Assembly (NCBI GenBank): GCA_964480915.1
Contig: CAYZRS010000006.1
Location: 62,001-126,000 of the forward strand
From: CAWGCE01 sp964480915
GTDB taxonomy: Bacteria; Planctomycetota; Planctomycetia; Pirellulales; Pirellulaceae
Length of the DNA: 64,000 bases
Direction: 5' to 3'
The notes beneath the pieces are model-generated. The model had not been told where the DNA came from. It saw only the letters and a program-made list of their open reading frames with translations, and did not search any database. Both the position numbers and the translations under genes were made by a program. Of the stretch, positions 1-8,634 are shown piece by piece. Positions within the stretch are counted from its first letter, which is position 1, and every line of letters begins with the position of its first letter.

Positions 1-192
1 AAATTCGCCGATGACGGCAAGCAGAGCGGCCGCTCGGCCGGAGGGCGTCGCAGCAGATGTCGTGTAAAATTGAACAGCCGCGACCCGGGTATCACATTGC
101 CCGCTGGGAGCCCAGCGTCAAAAATGAGGAGGCGGGCCGATTACCGCGGTCTTTACGATCGCCCATCAACCGAGAATCGTATTGGCGAACAC

Positions 193-846
193 ATGACGGA
201 AGCAACTGAAAAACCCAAGGTCGGCCGGCCTCGTAGGGGCCCTCGGCCGCTCGTCTGGCTTGTGATATTGGCGGTCGCGGCCGTTTTCCTCGCTTTCAAT
301 CTCGTTACGTTCGGTCGCGTCGAGGGTTTCGAATTCTCTCCCGATACTTGCAAGCTGCGCAGCTTTACCTACTGGCAAATCCCTTTGATCAACGTCCAGG
401 TGCTGCCAGCCAGCCGCGCTCGGATTTCGACGAAGCTCGAGGCCTATCTGAGTACAGCCGGCTTCCTTTCCCAAAACGGCGACAAAGAGCAAAGACGGTG
501 GGACGTCGTTTCGGCGCGGGGCAGTCAAATCGACTATGAAAGCGATGCCGAAATCATCCGACAATATTTGCTCCTGCACGATTCAGAAGGCCAACATCCT
601 TGGGTCGAGTGGAGCAAACAACACCCGGAAGCGGCCAAGGTCCTGTGGCCTCAAGTCTTAGATTCGATTCGACGACGACATTACATCCTGGTTCCCCGCC
701 AACTGGAATTGGCCAAGAGCACAGAAAGCGCGGGGCAACTTTCCAGTGCACTGGATCGGCTCGGTCAAGATTCCGCGAAGTGGTTGGCCGAGTTGAACCG
801 CGAGCAAGCCACCGCTGACAAGTCACCAGCCAGTCAAATCGAATGA
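193..846 (+). CDS. Membrane-anchored protein of unknown function
   Basis: I do not recognise a family. Read from the ATG at 193 the protein has 217 residues: a basic, proline-rich N-terminus, one hydrophobic segment at about residues 21-41 (LVWLVILAVAAVFLAFNLV), then a soluble, mostly helical region. The topology suggests a single membrane anchor with the bulk of the protein on one side. The frame is open back to the window edge, and a TTG at 70 would add 41 residues. Those residues are basic and low in hydrophobicity, so I prefer the ATG. The stop overlaps the start of the next gene (ATGA at 843-846), so the two are probably translationally coupled to a cysteine desulfurase. That gives no clear functional hint. 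Confidence 0.6.
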   Translation: MTEATEKPKVGRPRRGPRPLVWLVILAVAAVFLAFNLVTFGRVEGFEFSPDTCKLRSFTYWQIPLINVQVLPASRARISTKLEAYLSTAGFLSQNGDKEQRRWDVVSARGSQIDYESDAEIIRQYLLLHDSEGQHPWVEWSKQHPEAAKVLWPQVLDSIRRRHYILVPRQLELAKSTESAGQLSSALDRLGQDSAKWLAELNREQATADKSPASQIE

Positions 847-1994
847 AGCGGTCTATCAACTTAGATTTCAACTCGACCTCGCCCCTCTCACCAACCGTGT
901 GGGCGGCCATGGAAGCGTGCGTCAAGGAACAGTATCTCAACCCGGCCAGTCCTCATCATGAAGGACGCCGAGCCAGCATTCGACTGGAACAGGCGCGGGA
1001 ACGGATCATCGAACAGCTGGGCGGAAACACGAAAAATGCGGCCTCCGATCGGTTCATTTTTACCAGCGGCGGTACCGAAGCAAACAATCTAGCCTTGCGC
1101 GGACTCGCCGGAAAAATTCCCGGCCGAGTGATCGTATCGGCGGTCGAGCACCCCAGCGTGTCGGAATCGGCCGATTTCCTGGCAACGCAAGGTTTCGAAA
1201 TCGTGCGACTGGCCGTCGACCGGCAAGGCATCGTCGACCCTAGGGAACTCGAACCACTGATCAATGACCAAACTCGTGTCGTCAGTGTCATGCTGGGCAA
1301 TAACGAAACGGGCGCGATTCAGCCGGTCGCCCAAATGGCGGCCATCTGCGCTGCTCGGAACATTCCTTTGCACACCGACGCCGTCCAAGCGGTCGGCAAG
1401 GTCCCGGTGAACTTCCGCGAATTGGGCGTCGCTGCGCTCAGTTTTACAGCACACAAGCTCCATGGTCCGCGAGGTATTGGCGGCCTATTGCTGGGAACCG
1501 GCTGGGAGCTGCAGCCCATCGTTTTCGGCGGAGCACAGCAACTGGGGTCACGCCCCGGCACCGAATCGGTCCTCTTGGCGGTGGGCTTACAAACGGCCTT
1601 GGATGAGGCGCTGGTCGATCTGGCCGAGCGAGGCGAACGGTTACAACGGTTGCGGAATTTGCTGCAAACGACGCTGCAGTCCAACCTGTCCGAATGTGTC
1701 GTTCATAGCGACCAAGCGGACCGACTGCCGCATACGCTCAACGTCTCATTTCCCGGCCTGGATCGGCAGGCGCTGCTGATGGCTCTGGACCAGCGAGGCA
1801 TCGCCTGTTCGACCGGATCTGCGTGCGCCAGCGGCTCCCAAGAACCGTCCCCGGTGCTCTTAGCGATGGGTTGTGAGGGGAAAATTGTGAACAGTTCGTT
1901 GCGAATTAGTTTGGGTTCTACGACCACCCCGGATGAAGTGACCGAAGCGGCCACCGTTCTGATCGAAATCGTCGCGAAAATGAGCTCTTTTTAA
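843..1994 (+). CDS. Cysteine desulfurase (NifS/IscS family)
   Basis: A PLP enzyme that takes sulfur from L-cysteine, giving alanine and an enzyme persulfide used for Fe-S cluster or thio-cofactor synthesis in the cytoplasm. Visible motifs are the substrate-cradling SGGTEANN, the HTDAVQAVGK segment with the PLP-contacting His and Asp, the Schiff-base lysine in SFTAHKLHGPRG, RPGTESV, and the catalytic cysteine in STGSACASG near residue 325. The length of 383 residues is normal for the family. The start overlaps the upstream stop by 4 bases. There is no iscU, sufE or thiI next to it, so whether it serves general Fe-S assembly or tRNA thiolation cannot be told from context. Family assignment is secure; the subtype is open. 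Confidence 0.93.
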   Translation: MKRSINLDFNSTSPLSPTVWAAMEACVKEQYLNPASPHHEGRRASIRLEQARERIIEQLGGNTKNAASDRFIFTSGGTEANNLALRGLAGKIPGRVIVSAVEHPSVSESADFLATQGFEIVRLAVDRQGIVDPRELEPLINDQTRVVSVMLGNNETGAIQPVAQMAAICAARNIPLHTDAVQAVGKVPVNFRELGVAALSFTAHKLHGPRGIGGLLLGTGWELQPIVFGGAQQLGSRPGTESVLLAVGLQTALDEALVDLAERGERLQRLRNLLQTTLQSNLSECVVHSDQADRLPHTLNVSFPGLDRQALLMALDQRGIACSTGSACASGSQEPSPVLLAMGCEGKIVNSSLRISLGSTTTPDEVTEAATVLIEIVAKMSSF

Positions 1995-2041
1995 GCTGTG
2001 AATCTGGGTGAGGGAGCCTCGCGAATTCGCGAAAAAAAGCC

Positions 2042-2047
2042 TATAAT
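2042..2047 (+). promoter_or_regulatory. Candidate -10 element upstream of dnaA
   Basis: A perfect TATAAT about 95 bases before the dnaA frame begins, just after the cysteine desulfurase stop. No convincing -35 hexamer lies 16-18 bases upstream, so this is a weak prediction. Confidence 0.3.
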
Positions 2048-2141
2048 CGGGGGCTTCGCTGCGGGCGGTTGGAGCTGCCTGGTCGACTTCTCAATCGCTG
2101 AGCCGGAAGCTCGATTTTAGCGCCGTTTCTGTATCCAGAAT

Positions 2142-3296
2142 TTGTTGGATCTGGCCGCCGGCAACCGACCGCTTGTGGTTCGGTTTCCACTGCACGCAGA
2201 CCTTCCCATCAAGATTCCACGGAGCCTCGAATTGGTCACGGACGTTCGTCAATTCCCGCTGCCGAAGACGCGCGCGACGCGACCCAACAGTCGCTTCTTG
2301 TGGGGCGCAGAGAATCGGCTCGTGGACGTCCTGCTCACCAAGCTCTTCAGTCATCGAAAAGAGGATTGGAATTGCTTCCTGCTGCATGGAAGCAGTGGGA
2401 CCGGAAAGTCGCTGCTGCTACACAACCTGGTTGAGGCCTGGGAATATTCCTACGGCGACGGCGCCTTGCTGACAACTGCCAGTGACTTTGCCCATGAACT
2501 GAATCGAGCGAGCAAAGCGAATCAAACAACGGTTTGGCGACATGAACAACGTCGAGCCGCCTTCTGGTTAATGGACGATGTCGAATCGTTATCGCGATTT
2601 CCGCTTGCCCAACGAGAACTCTGCTTGTTGCTAGACGATTTCCAGATTGCCGAAGTGCCGGTCGTGATGACCACTCGTGTCGCGCCTTCGGCCAGTCAAC
2701 TGGAAGCTGCTCTGCTGAGCCGTTTGGTCGGCCGACATACGATCCCCTTAGTCACGCCGGCAGTCAGTACCAGATTAAAATTCATCGAGGGTTTGTTGGA
2801 GCGACAGCGTTATTCGATTGATCGGGCAAGTGTGCATTGGTTGGCAGAGAACCTGAACGGCAGCTTCTTCGATATCCAGAACCAGATCGCCGCTCGGCTG
2901 TCGGAACTGGACGGGGAGTTGAGTAAATCGGCTGTCATGAAGCTGTTTCAGGACGCCTCGCTCTCACCAGACAAACAAATTCAACAGCTCTGCCAGATCG
3001 TCGCCGGAGTCTTTGGCGTGACTCAGGCCGAGCTCAAGAGTGCCTCGCGTCGCCAAGCCATCGTGCGAGCCCGAAACGCCGTCTGCCATGTGGCCAGAGA
3101 AACTTGCCAAATTAGCTTTTACGAAATCGCAAAACACTTAGGTAATCGTGACCATTCCACGATCATTCATGCCTGCAAGCAAGCGGGAAAGAAGATCGAA
3201 CAAGAATCAGAATTTGCCGAACTGATCGGTGAAGTTATCCAGGTCCACAAACGGAGATCTTCTCGAACATCGATATTCAACGGAAACAGTGGATAA
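2142..3296 (+). CDS. dnaA: Chromosomal replication initiator DnaA, divergent and lacking domain I
   Basis: The AAA+ initiator that binds origin boxes and opens the chromosome for replication. Seen: a Walker A GSSGTGKS near residue 83, a Walker B FWLMDDVESL, an SRLVGR segment where the arginine finger lies, and a C-terminal DNA-binding domain with the signature RDHSTIIHA preceded by ISFYEIAKHLGN. The protein has 384 residues, whereas DnaA is usually about 440-470. Only about 50 residues precede the AAA+ core and no domain I is visible. The in-frame stop at 2118 and the lack of any in-frame ATG before the core mean a non-ATG start: TTG at 2142 or 2145, or GTG at 2175, none with a clear ribosome site. 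The segment where DnaA normally has its sensor-II arginine (IRELEG-like) reads FFDIQNQ. Position before dnaN and the domain IV signature support the name. Confidence 0.85.
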   Translation: MLDLAAGNRPLVVRFPLHADLPIKIPRSLELVTDVRQFPLPKTRATRPNSRFLWGAENRLVDVLLTKLFSHRKEDWNCFLLHGSSGTGKSLLLHNLVEAWEYSYGDGALLTTASDFAHELNRASKANQTTVWRHEQRRAAFWLMDDVESLSRFPLAQRELCLLLDDFQIAEVPVVMTTRVAPSASQLEAALLSRLVGRHTIPLVTPAVSTRLKFIEGLLERQRYSIDRASVHWLAENLNGSFFDIQNQIAARLSELDGELSKSAVMKLFQDASLSPDKQIQQLCQIVAGVFGVTQAELKSASRRQAIVRARNAVCHVARETCQISFYEIAKHLGNRDHSTIIHACKQAGKKIEQESEFAELIGEVIQVHKRRSSRTSIFNGNSG

Positions 3297-3570
3297 CTCG
3301 TCGATTGAATGTTGATATTTGAAAGTGAATATTGCCCACCAAAAGATTGCATCGAAGATCAAAAAGTAACCAACAATGCTCGACGGTCATCAACAGAATA
3401 GTAGCGTCTTTTTGAACACGTTTTCCACTGGTTTAAATTGCTGCTTGGTCGCCGCAGCCACTTTGTTTTTCGTGGTTTAGGGAAGTGGACTTGGTTTGAT
3501 CAACATTTTTGTCGGCCGCCTTATTACTACAAATATAGATCTTAAGAATATAAGAAAGAAAGACTGAGAG
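3235..3570. other. Candidate chromosomal replication origin (oriC)
   Basis: The dnaA-dnaN gap plus the dnaA tail holds three DnaA-box-like 9-mers: TTATCCAGG at 3235, AGTGGATAA at 3289-3297 (reverse of TTATCCACT, one mismatch to consensus) and TTTTCCACT at 3421. An AT-rich stretch follows at about 3520-3560 and could serve as the unwinding element. The location between dnaA and dnaN is a classic site for bacterial origins. The boxes are few and imperfect, so this is a location-led inference. A GC-skew switch here would support it. Confidence 0.5.
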
Positions 3571-3577
3571 TGTTGTT

Positions 3578-4699
3578 ATGAAGATCAAAGCGAATCGCGA
3601 ACAATTGCTCGGTGCTTTTCAAACAGCAGCCATGGTGGCTCCGACTCGTAGCCCTAAACCCATTTTGCAGAATGTGAAATTGTCGGTGCGAGATGGGCGA
3701 GTCGAGTTGATGGCAACCGACACAGAGATCAGCGTACGGCTCGATGTGGATGGTGTCGAAACCGAATCGAATGGCGAGATTGTGTTGCCGGTCGCTCGCT
3801 TTGGCGCCATTCTGCGGGAATCGATCGATGATCAATTGTCGATTGAGACGGACGGCAATGAGATCGTGGTGAGTGGCAGCCGTAGTAAGTTTAAGTTGCC
3901 AGCTCAAAATCCTGAAGAATTTCCCGCGGTACCAACATTTGACGAAAAGAAATTTCACGAGGTGCCGGCCCGTTTGATGAAAGAACTTGTCAGGCGGACG
4001 TTGTTTGCCACCGACACCGAGAGTAGTCGTTACGCACTGGGGGGCGTTTTACTCGTCTTTGATGAGGAGAAGGTCTTGGCGGTAGGTACCGATGGTCGCC
4101 GACTTGCCAAAATGGAAGGGCCGGCGATTTCGGTAGAAAGTCACAAGACATCTGAAAAAGCGACGACCATTGTTCCCTCGAGGGCAATGCAGTTGATCGA
4201 GCGGGCTCTTACCGATGGCGATGCCGAGATCAAAGTGGCCGCCCGTTCGAGTGATCTGATTGTGAAAAGTCCACGAGCGACGATCTCGGCCAGGTTAGTG
4301 GAAGGACGATTTCCTAAGTGGCAGGACGTGATGGCCGAGCGGCCTGGCATGTCGAGTATCGATATTTCGGTCGGTCCCATGGCGGCGGCTGTTCGCCAGG
4401 CGGCGATCGTGACCAGCCCTGAAAGTCGTGGTATCGACCTATGCTTCGAAGATGGCAGCTTGGTCCTGTCAGGAAGTACTGCCGAAGTGGGCCAGTCGCG
4501 GATTGAAGTACCGGTCGCGTTTGATCAAGAGAAGATTGATATTTCACTCGATCATCGGTTCCTTTCCGACTATTTAAAGGTCCTCGATTCGGACAAGAGC
4601 GTATCGATGAAGGTCCTCGACAATGACAACCCGGCCATTTTCCACACGGATGATGGCTACTCGTACGTTGTCATGCCACTTTCGAAAGAGGGTAGGTAG
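3578..4699 (+). CDS. dnaN: DNA polymerase III beta subunit (sliding clamp)
   Basis: The ring-shaped clamp that tethers DNA polymerase III and repair factors to DNA. At 373 residues the length is that of the family, with three successive clamp folds. Recognisable features are the start MKIKANREQLLGAFQTA, the second-domain stretch RRTLFATDTESSRYALGG followed by VGTDGRRLA, and a C-terminal end in which DDGYSYVVMPL matches the family's closing strand. The ATG at 3578 is the natural N-terminus. Only a weak GAGAG lies upstream. It follows dnaA and the candidate origin and precedes dciA by six bases, so dnaN, dciA and gyrB probably share a transcript. Confidence 0.96.
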   Translation: MKIKANREQLLGAFQTAAMVAPTRSPKPILQNVKLSVRDGRVELMATDTEISVRLDVDGVETESNGEIVLPVARFGAILRESIDDQLSIETDGNEIVVSGSRSKFKLPAQNPEEFPAVPTFDEKKFHEVPARLMKELVRRTLFATDTESSRYALGGVLLVFDEEKVLAVGTDGRRLAKMEGPAISVESHKTSEKATTIVPSRAMQLIERALTDGDAEIKVAARSSDLIVKSPRATISARLVEGRFPKWQDVMAERPGMSSIDISVGPMAAAVRQAAIVTSPESRGIDLCFEDGSLVLSGSTAEVGQSRIEVPVAFDQEKIDISLDHRFLSDYLKVLDSDKSVSMKVLDNDNPAIFHTDDGYSYVVMPLSKEGR

Positions 4700-4705
4700 T
4701 GCCTT

Positions 4706-4996
4706 ATGGCAAAGCCTATCAAGGATGTGCTGGCAAACTTGATCATTCGTCGCGGCTATGGTCGTGAAATCGATCATGAGGCGATGGAAGAGGCTTGGGT
4801 GGCAATTGTTGGTCAAGGCATGGCTCAGAACTCTATGCCGAAACAGCCGTATCGAGGAACCGTGGAAGTCATCGTAAAAAATTCGACAGTTCTCCAAGAA
4901 CTCTCGTTCAGAAAAATTAGCTTGTTGAAAAAGTTTCAGGAAAAGATGCCCGATAAAGCGATTCGCGATTTACGATTTCGCATCGGTAGTTTCTAG
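4706..4996 (+). CDS. dciA: DUF721/DciA-type helicase-loading factor
   Basis: A 96-residue DUF721 protein. The family includes DciA, which binds the replicative helicase DnaB and helps load it in bacteria that lack the phage-derived loaders DnaC or DnaI. Seen here: EAWVAIVGQGMAQNSMP, which corresponds to the family's W-x-x-x-V-G core, followed by the beta segment GTVEVIVKNSTVLQELSF. It sits between dnaN and gyrB, where many bacteria have recF plus a DUF721 gene. No recF is present. Spacing of 6 bases from dnaN and 21 from gyrB suggests an operon. A CsrA-site-like CAAGGATGT lies within codons 5-8. Confidence 0.8.
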   Translation: MAKPIKDVLANLIIRRGYGREIDHEAMEEAWVAIVGQGMAQNSMPKQPYRGTVEVIVKNSTVLQELSFRKISLLKKFQEKMPDKAIRDLRFRIGSF

Positions 4997-5017
4997 GCAA
5001 ATAGGAAGTACGAAGTT

Positions 5018-7543
5018 ATGGCGAAAGAGCCTGAAGAAAAGCCGGAACCCAAAAACCCATCCAAGGTTGAGGGCGATTACGGCGCCGACCAGATGCGCTA
5101 CATGAGCGATCTGGAACACGTGCGCGAACGGACCGGTATGTACATCGGAAACCGAGACATTCGTGGTTTGCATCACCTGGTCACCGAGGTCGTCGATAAT
5201 TCGATCGATGAGGTGATGGCGGGGCATGCTGACAACATCACTGTCCAGGTGAATAAGGACGAGTCGATCACCGTCTCGGATGATGGGCGAGGAATTCCGA
5301 CGGAGATCGATGAGAGCATTGGGAAGTCGTGCCTTGAGGGCGTGATGACGATGCTGAAATATGGTGGGAAGTTTGGTAATTCGGCGTACAAGACGTCGGG
5401 CGGATTGCATGGTATCGGCGTGAAGGCGGTGAACTTCCTTTCTGAAATTTGTGAAGTTGAAGTTCGCCGACAAGGAACAATTCATCGGCAAGCTTACTCT
5501 CGAGGCAAGCCGCAAGGACCTGTCGAAAAAATTGGCGAGACAAAAGAGACAGGCACGACGACTCGATTCAAACCGGATCCCGAAATGTTTGGGGATATTA
5601 CGTTTGAGTACCCGCTGTTACATCGTCGGTTGCAGGAATTGGCATTCCTGAATAAAGGGGTCCGAATTCACTTCAAAGATGATCGCAGCGGTGAAGAAGA
5701 GACGTTTCAATACGAGGATGGAATTGCCGAATTCGTCCGATTCATTAATCGAGCAAGCGATACGATTCACAGTGACGTGATCTACATTCATGATCACGAT
5801 GAAGAGACCAACGTGACGGTCGATGTGGCGTTTCAGTATTCCTCCGAATTCACGGAAAATATTCGCACCTACGTGAATAACATCAACACGGTCGATGGTG
5901 GTACGCACTTAACCGGTTTCCGAACGGCGTTGACGCGATCACTCAACTCGTACGGCAAAAAACAAAATCTATTCCGCGACGCTTCGCCGACCGGTGATGA
6001 CTTTCGAGAAGGTCTAACCGCCATCATTGCTGTCCGAATTCCAAATCCACAGTTTGAATCTCAAACCAAGGTCAAACTGAACAATCCAGAGTTGGAGGGA
6101 ATTGTAAATTCGGTGAGCGGTGAGTACCTCAATAAGTTTTTGGAAGAGAATCCAAAGATTGCCAAGACGATCGTTCAGAAAGCGATTTTGGCTGCCGAGG
6201 CACGAGAGGCGGCTCGCAAGGCCAAGGCGCTACTGAGGGAGCGTAAAGGTGCATTGTCGGGTGGCGGATTGCCCGGCAAATTACGTGACTGTACGAGCAA
6301 GGAAGTCGACAAGTGCGAACTCTACCTGGTGGAAGGTGACTCGGCCGGTGGGAGTGCCGAAGGGGGTCGAATGCGTGAGTATCAGGCGATCCTTCCGCTC
6401 CGGGGAAAGATCATCAACGCTTACAAATCGCGCGAAGACAAAGTTTTGGCGAATGAAGAAGTTCGCAGCATGATTCAGGCGATCGGTGCCGGGATCGGAA
6501 TGGATCAAGATCTCACGAAGCGACGCTACGGGAAGATCATCATCATGACCGATGCGGATGTCGACGGTTCTCATATTCGGACATTGTTGCTCTGCTTCTT
6601 CTATCGACAGATGTTCAATTTGGTGGCCGAGGGTCACGTCTATGTGGCTCAGCCACCTCTCTTCCGAGTGAAGAACAAAAAGAAGGTCTACTACGTTCAA
6701 ACCGAAGAAGAGATGCGCGTGCAGCTGTTGGAACGAGGGCTGGGTGATTCGGTCCTTGAGTTGGGCGACGGCGTGGTCGTCGAAGGGAAGCGCATGGAAG
6801 AGCTTTGCGGCGTGCTTTCGGGAATGGAAGACTCGGTGATTGCGCTAGAGCGACGTGGGATCAGTCTGCGTGATCATGCCCTGCGGATGGAAAAACATGA
6901 TGGCAAAATGCCGAAATACCTGATTCAAAAAGGGACGCAGGAAATCTGGCTCACCGGCGACGAAGATTTGAGAAACTTCGTTCGCGAACAGAAGGAACAG
7001 AAAGAAAAAGAGCAGGCCGAACAAGCAAAAACGGCCGAAGCCGCACCGGAATCGGAGAATGGTACCGATCAGGAAGCGAATGGAGACGCCAAAGAGGCCG
7101 AACCGGTCGTCCCCGATTACCAAATCACCGATCTCCACGAAGTCGATGCGATTAATGAAGGTCTGGCAGCATTGGTCAAATTTGATTTGGACGTCAATTC
7201 GATGCTCGTACAAGACCGAACGGGTCGAGAAGATGCTCGGTACACGTTACGTCGAGGCGAGAACGAAATTCCGATGGAAGATCTTCGCGGTCTGTTGGCC
7301 AGCGTTCGCGCGGCCGGTCAAAAGGGTCTGCAAGTGACTCGCTTTAAAGGTCTGGGCGAAATGGACGCAGAAGAATTGCGAGACACAACGCTCGATCCCG
7401 AAAATCGTACTTTGCTGCAAGTCACGATGGACGATGCGACAGCGGCCGACGAGATGTTTCGAGTCTTAATGGGCGACAAGGTGGAACCTCGCCGTGAATT
7501 CATCGAAAAGCACGCTCTCGAGGTCAAGAACCTGGATGTCTGA
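5018..7543 (+). CDS. gyrB: DNA gyrase subunit B with an acidic insertion
   Basis: The ATPase and cleavage-religation subunit of DNA gyrase, acting with GyrA to introduce negative supercoils. Order of domains: GHKL ATPase (EVVDNSIDEVMAGHAD, DDGRGIP, GGLHGIGVKAVN), transducer, TOPRIM domain (LVEGDSAGGSAEGGR, PLRGKIINAYKSRED, MTDADVDGSHIR) and the C-terminal GyrA-contact region (RFKGLGEMDAEELRDTTLDP). At 841 residues it is longer than the roughly 640 of short GyrB. The extra length lies between TOPRIM and the C-terminus and includes a Glu/Lys/Ala-rich linker at about residues 655-705. It closes the dnaN-dciA-gyrB run. A convergent gene begins 10 bases after its stop with no obvious terminator between. 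GyrB rather than ParE is supported by the origin context but not proved. Confidence 0.95.
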   Translation: MAKEPEEKPEPKNPSKVEGDYGADQMRYMSDLEHVRERTGMYIGNRDIRGLHHLVTEVVDNSIDEVMAGHADNITVQVNKDESITVSDDGRGIPTEIDESIGKSCLEGVMTMLKYGGKFGNSAYKTSGGLHGIGVKAVNFLSEICEVEVRRQGTIHRQAYSRGKPQGPVEKIGETKETGTTTRFKPDPEMFGDITFEYPLLHRRLQELAFLNKGVRIHFKDDRSGEEETFQYEDGIAEFVRFINRASDTIHSDVIYIHDHDEETNVTVDVAFQYSSEFTENIRTYVNNINTVDGGTHLTGFRTALTRSLNSYGKKQNLFRDASPTGDDFREGLTAIIAVRIPNPQFESQTKVKLNNPELEGIVNSVSGEYLNKFLEENPKIAKTIVQKAILAAEAREAARKAKALLRERKGALSGGGLPGKLRDCTSKEVDKCELYLVEGDSAGGSAEGGRMREYQAILPLRGKIINAYKSREDKVLANEEVRSMIQAIGAGIGMDQDLTKRRYGKIIIMTDADVDGSHIRTLLLCFFYRQMFNLVAEGHVYVAQPPLFRVKNKKKVYYVQTEEEMRVQLLERGLGDSVLELGDGVVVEGKRMEELCGVLSGMEDSVIALERRGISLRDHALRMEKHDGKMPKYLIQKGTQEIWLTGDEDLRNFVREQKEQKEKEQAEQAKTAEAAPESENGTDQEANGDAKEAEPVVPDYQITDLHEVDAINEGLAALVKFDLDVNSMLVQDRTGREDARYTLRRGENEIPMEDLRGLLASVRAAGQKGLQVTRFKGLGEMDAEELRDTTLDPENRTLLQVTMDDATAADEMFRVLMGDKVEPRREFIEKHALEVKNLDV

Positions 7544-7552
7544 GTCGGTTAT

Positions 7553-8491
7553 TTAGACCGATTCCAAATCGGCGAGCGCAGCGCCGAGTTCCGGAAAGTG
7601 GAACTCGAACCCTTCCTGCGTGAGCCGGCGAGGCATGACGAAACGGCCGTAAAGCGCCAGATCTGGATCGGTGCGCAAGAAGAGGCGGGCTCCGATTCGA
7701 ACCATCCACTCGGTGGCCGGCAATCCGATCCGCGCCTTCATGGCGTGACGTAAGGACCGCATGAATTCGTGTTGCGGGAGCGGATTGGGAGCAGAAGCGA
7801 TGTAGGCCCCCTCCATCTCTGGGTTACTCAATGCTCTTTCGAAGATGCGATTCATATCGAGCTCATGAATCCAGCTCATGCCTTGCATTCCAGAGCCAAC
7901 CCGACCGCCTAAGCCAAGTTTTGTGATTCGCCTCAATCGTGCCATGGCGCCAGCACCTGCGCCCAGATCGTTACCGATAACGAAACTTGTCCGCAAGCAG
8001 ACTTTTCTTTGGTTTGGGAGTGCAGCTTGTTCAAAAGCGGCCTCCCACGCCCGACCGACGTCCGGCGCCAACCCATAACCGAACGCCGATGACTCGTCGC
8101 AGATTTGATTCGGTGGGTCGCCGTAGATATGGGCCGTGCTCATTTGCACCCAAACTGGTGGCGGTGCGGCGACCGACTCGAGCGCTTTCCCTAGTACTCG
8201 TGTTGAATCGATTCGCGATCTTAAGATCTCATCGCAGTGATCGGGACTCTTGATGCAGTCGACCGTACGACCGGCCAAATTGACGAGGCCATCTGCTCCG
8301 TCGATGACTCGAACCCAATCACCCAACGAATGGCCATCCCAGGAGGCGAACGACGACGCTCGGGCAGTGCCTGGTCGGTTGCGAGAGAGAATCGTGACAT
8401 CAGCCCCCAATTCTTCCAAATGCCGAGCTAACGAGACACCAAGAAAACCGCTGCCGCCGGCAATGACGATCTTTTTTGAACTTAGTGACAT
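7553..8491 (-). CDS. SDR39U1/TIGR01777-type NAD(P)-dependent epimerase-like oxidoreductase
   Basis: An atypical extended short-chain dehydrogenase of the YfcH/SDR39U1 group; the physiological substrate of this family is not well established. Seen: the N-terminal dinucleotide loop GGSGFLG near residue 13, NLAGRTVD, the STAHIYGD segment in place of the usual catalytic Tyr-x-x-x-Lys, an RTSFVIG strand, and MSWIHELDMNRI, followed by the small C-terminal domain (DUF1731) with PRRLTQEGFEFHFPEL. The 312 residues match the family. It is convergent with gyrB. Cytosolic, no signal peptide. Confidence 0.85.
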   Translation of the reverse strand: MSLSSKKIVIAGGSGFLGVSLARHLEELGADVTILSRNRPGTARASSFASWDGHSLGDWVRVIDGADGLVNLAGRTVDCIKSPDHCDEILRSRIDSTRVLGKALESVAAPPPVWVQMSTAHIYGDPPNQICDESSAFGYGLAPDVGRAWEAAFEQAALPNQRKVCLRTSFVIGNDLGAGAGAMARLRRITKLGLGGRVGSGMQGMSWIHELDMNRIFERALSNPEMEGAYIASAPNPLPQHEFMRSLRHAMKARIGLPATEWMVRIGARLFLRTDPDLALYGRFVMPRRLTQEGFEFHFPELGAALADLESV

Positions 8492-8634
8492 GTCGCTGCC
8501 TCAACGGAAGACCGGGAGACGAACCTTCTGCTCTCTGTGGAGAGAACCGAATTGACGGGCCGAGGTTAACTTATCGAGGTACACCTGCTGGGACAATTTG
8601 CTTCCGGTACCGTCAGGAATGACGACTCAGCCAA

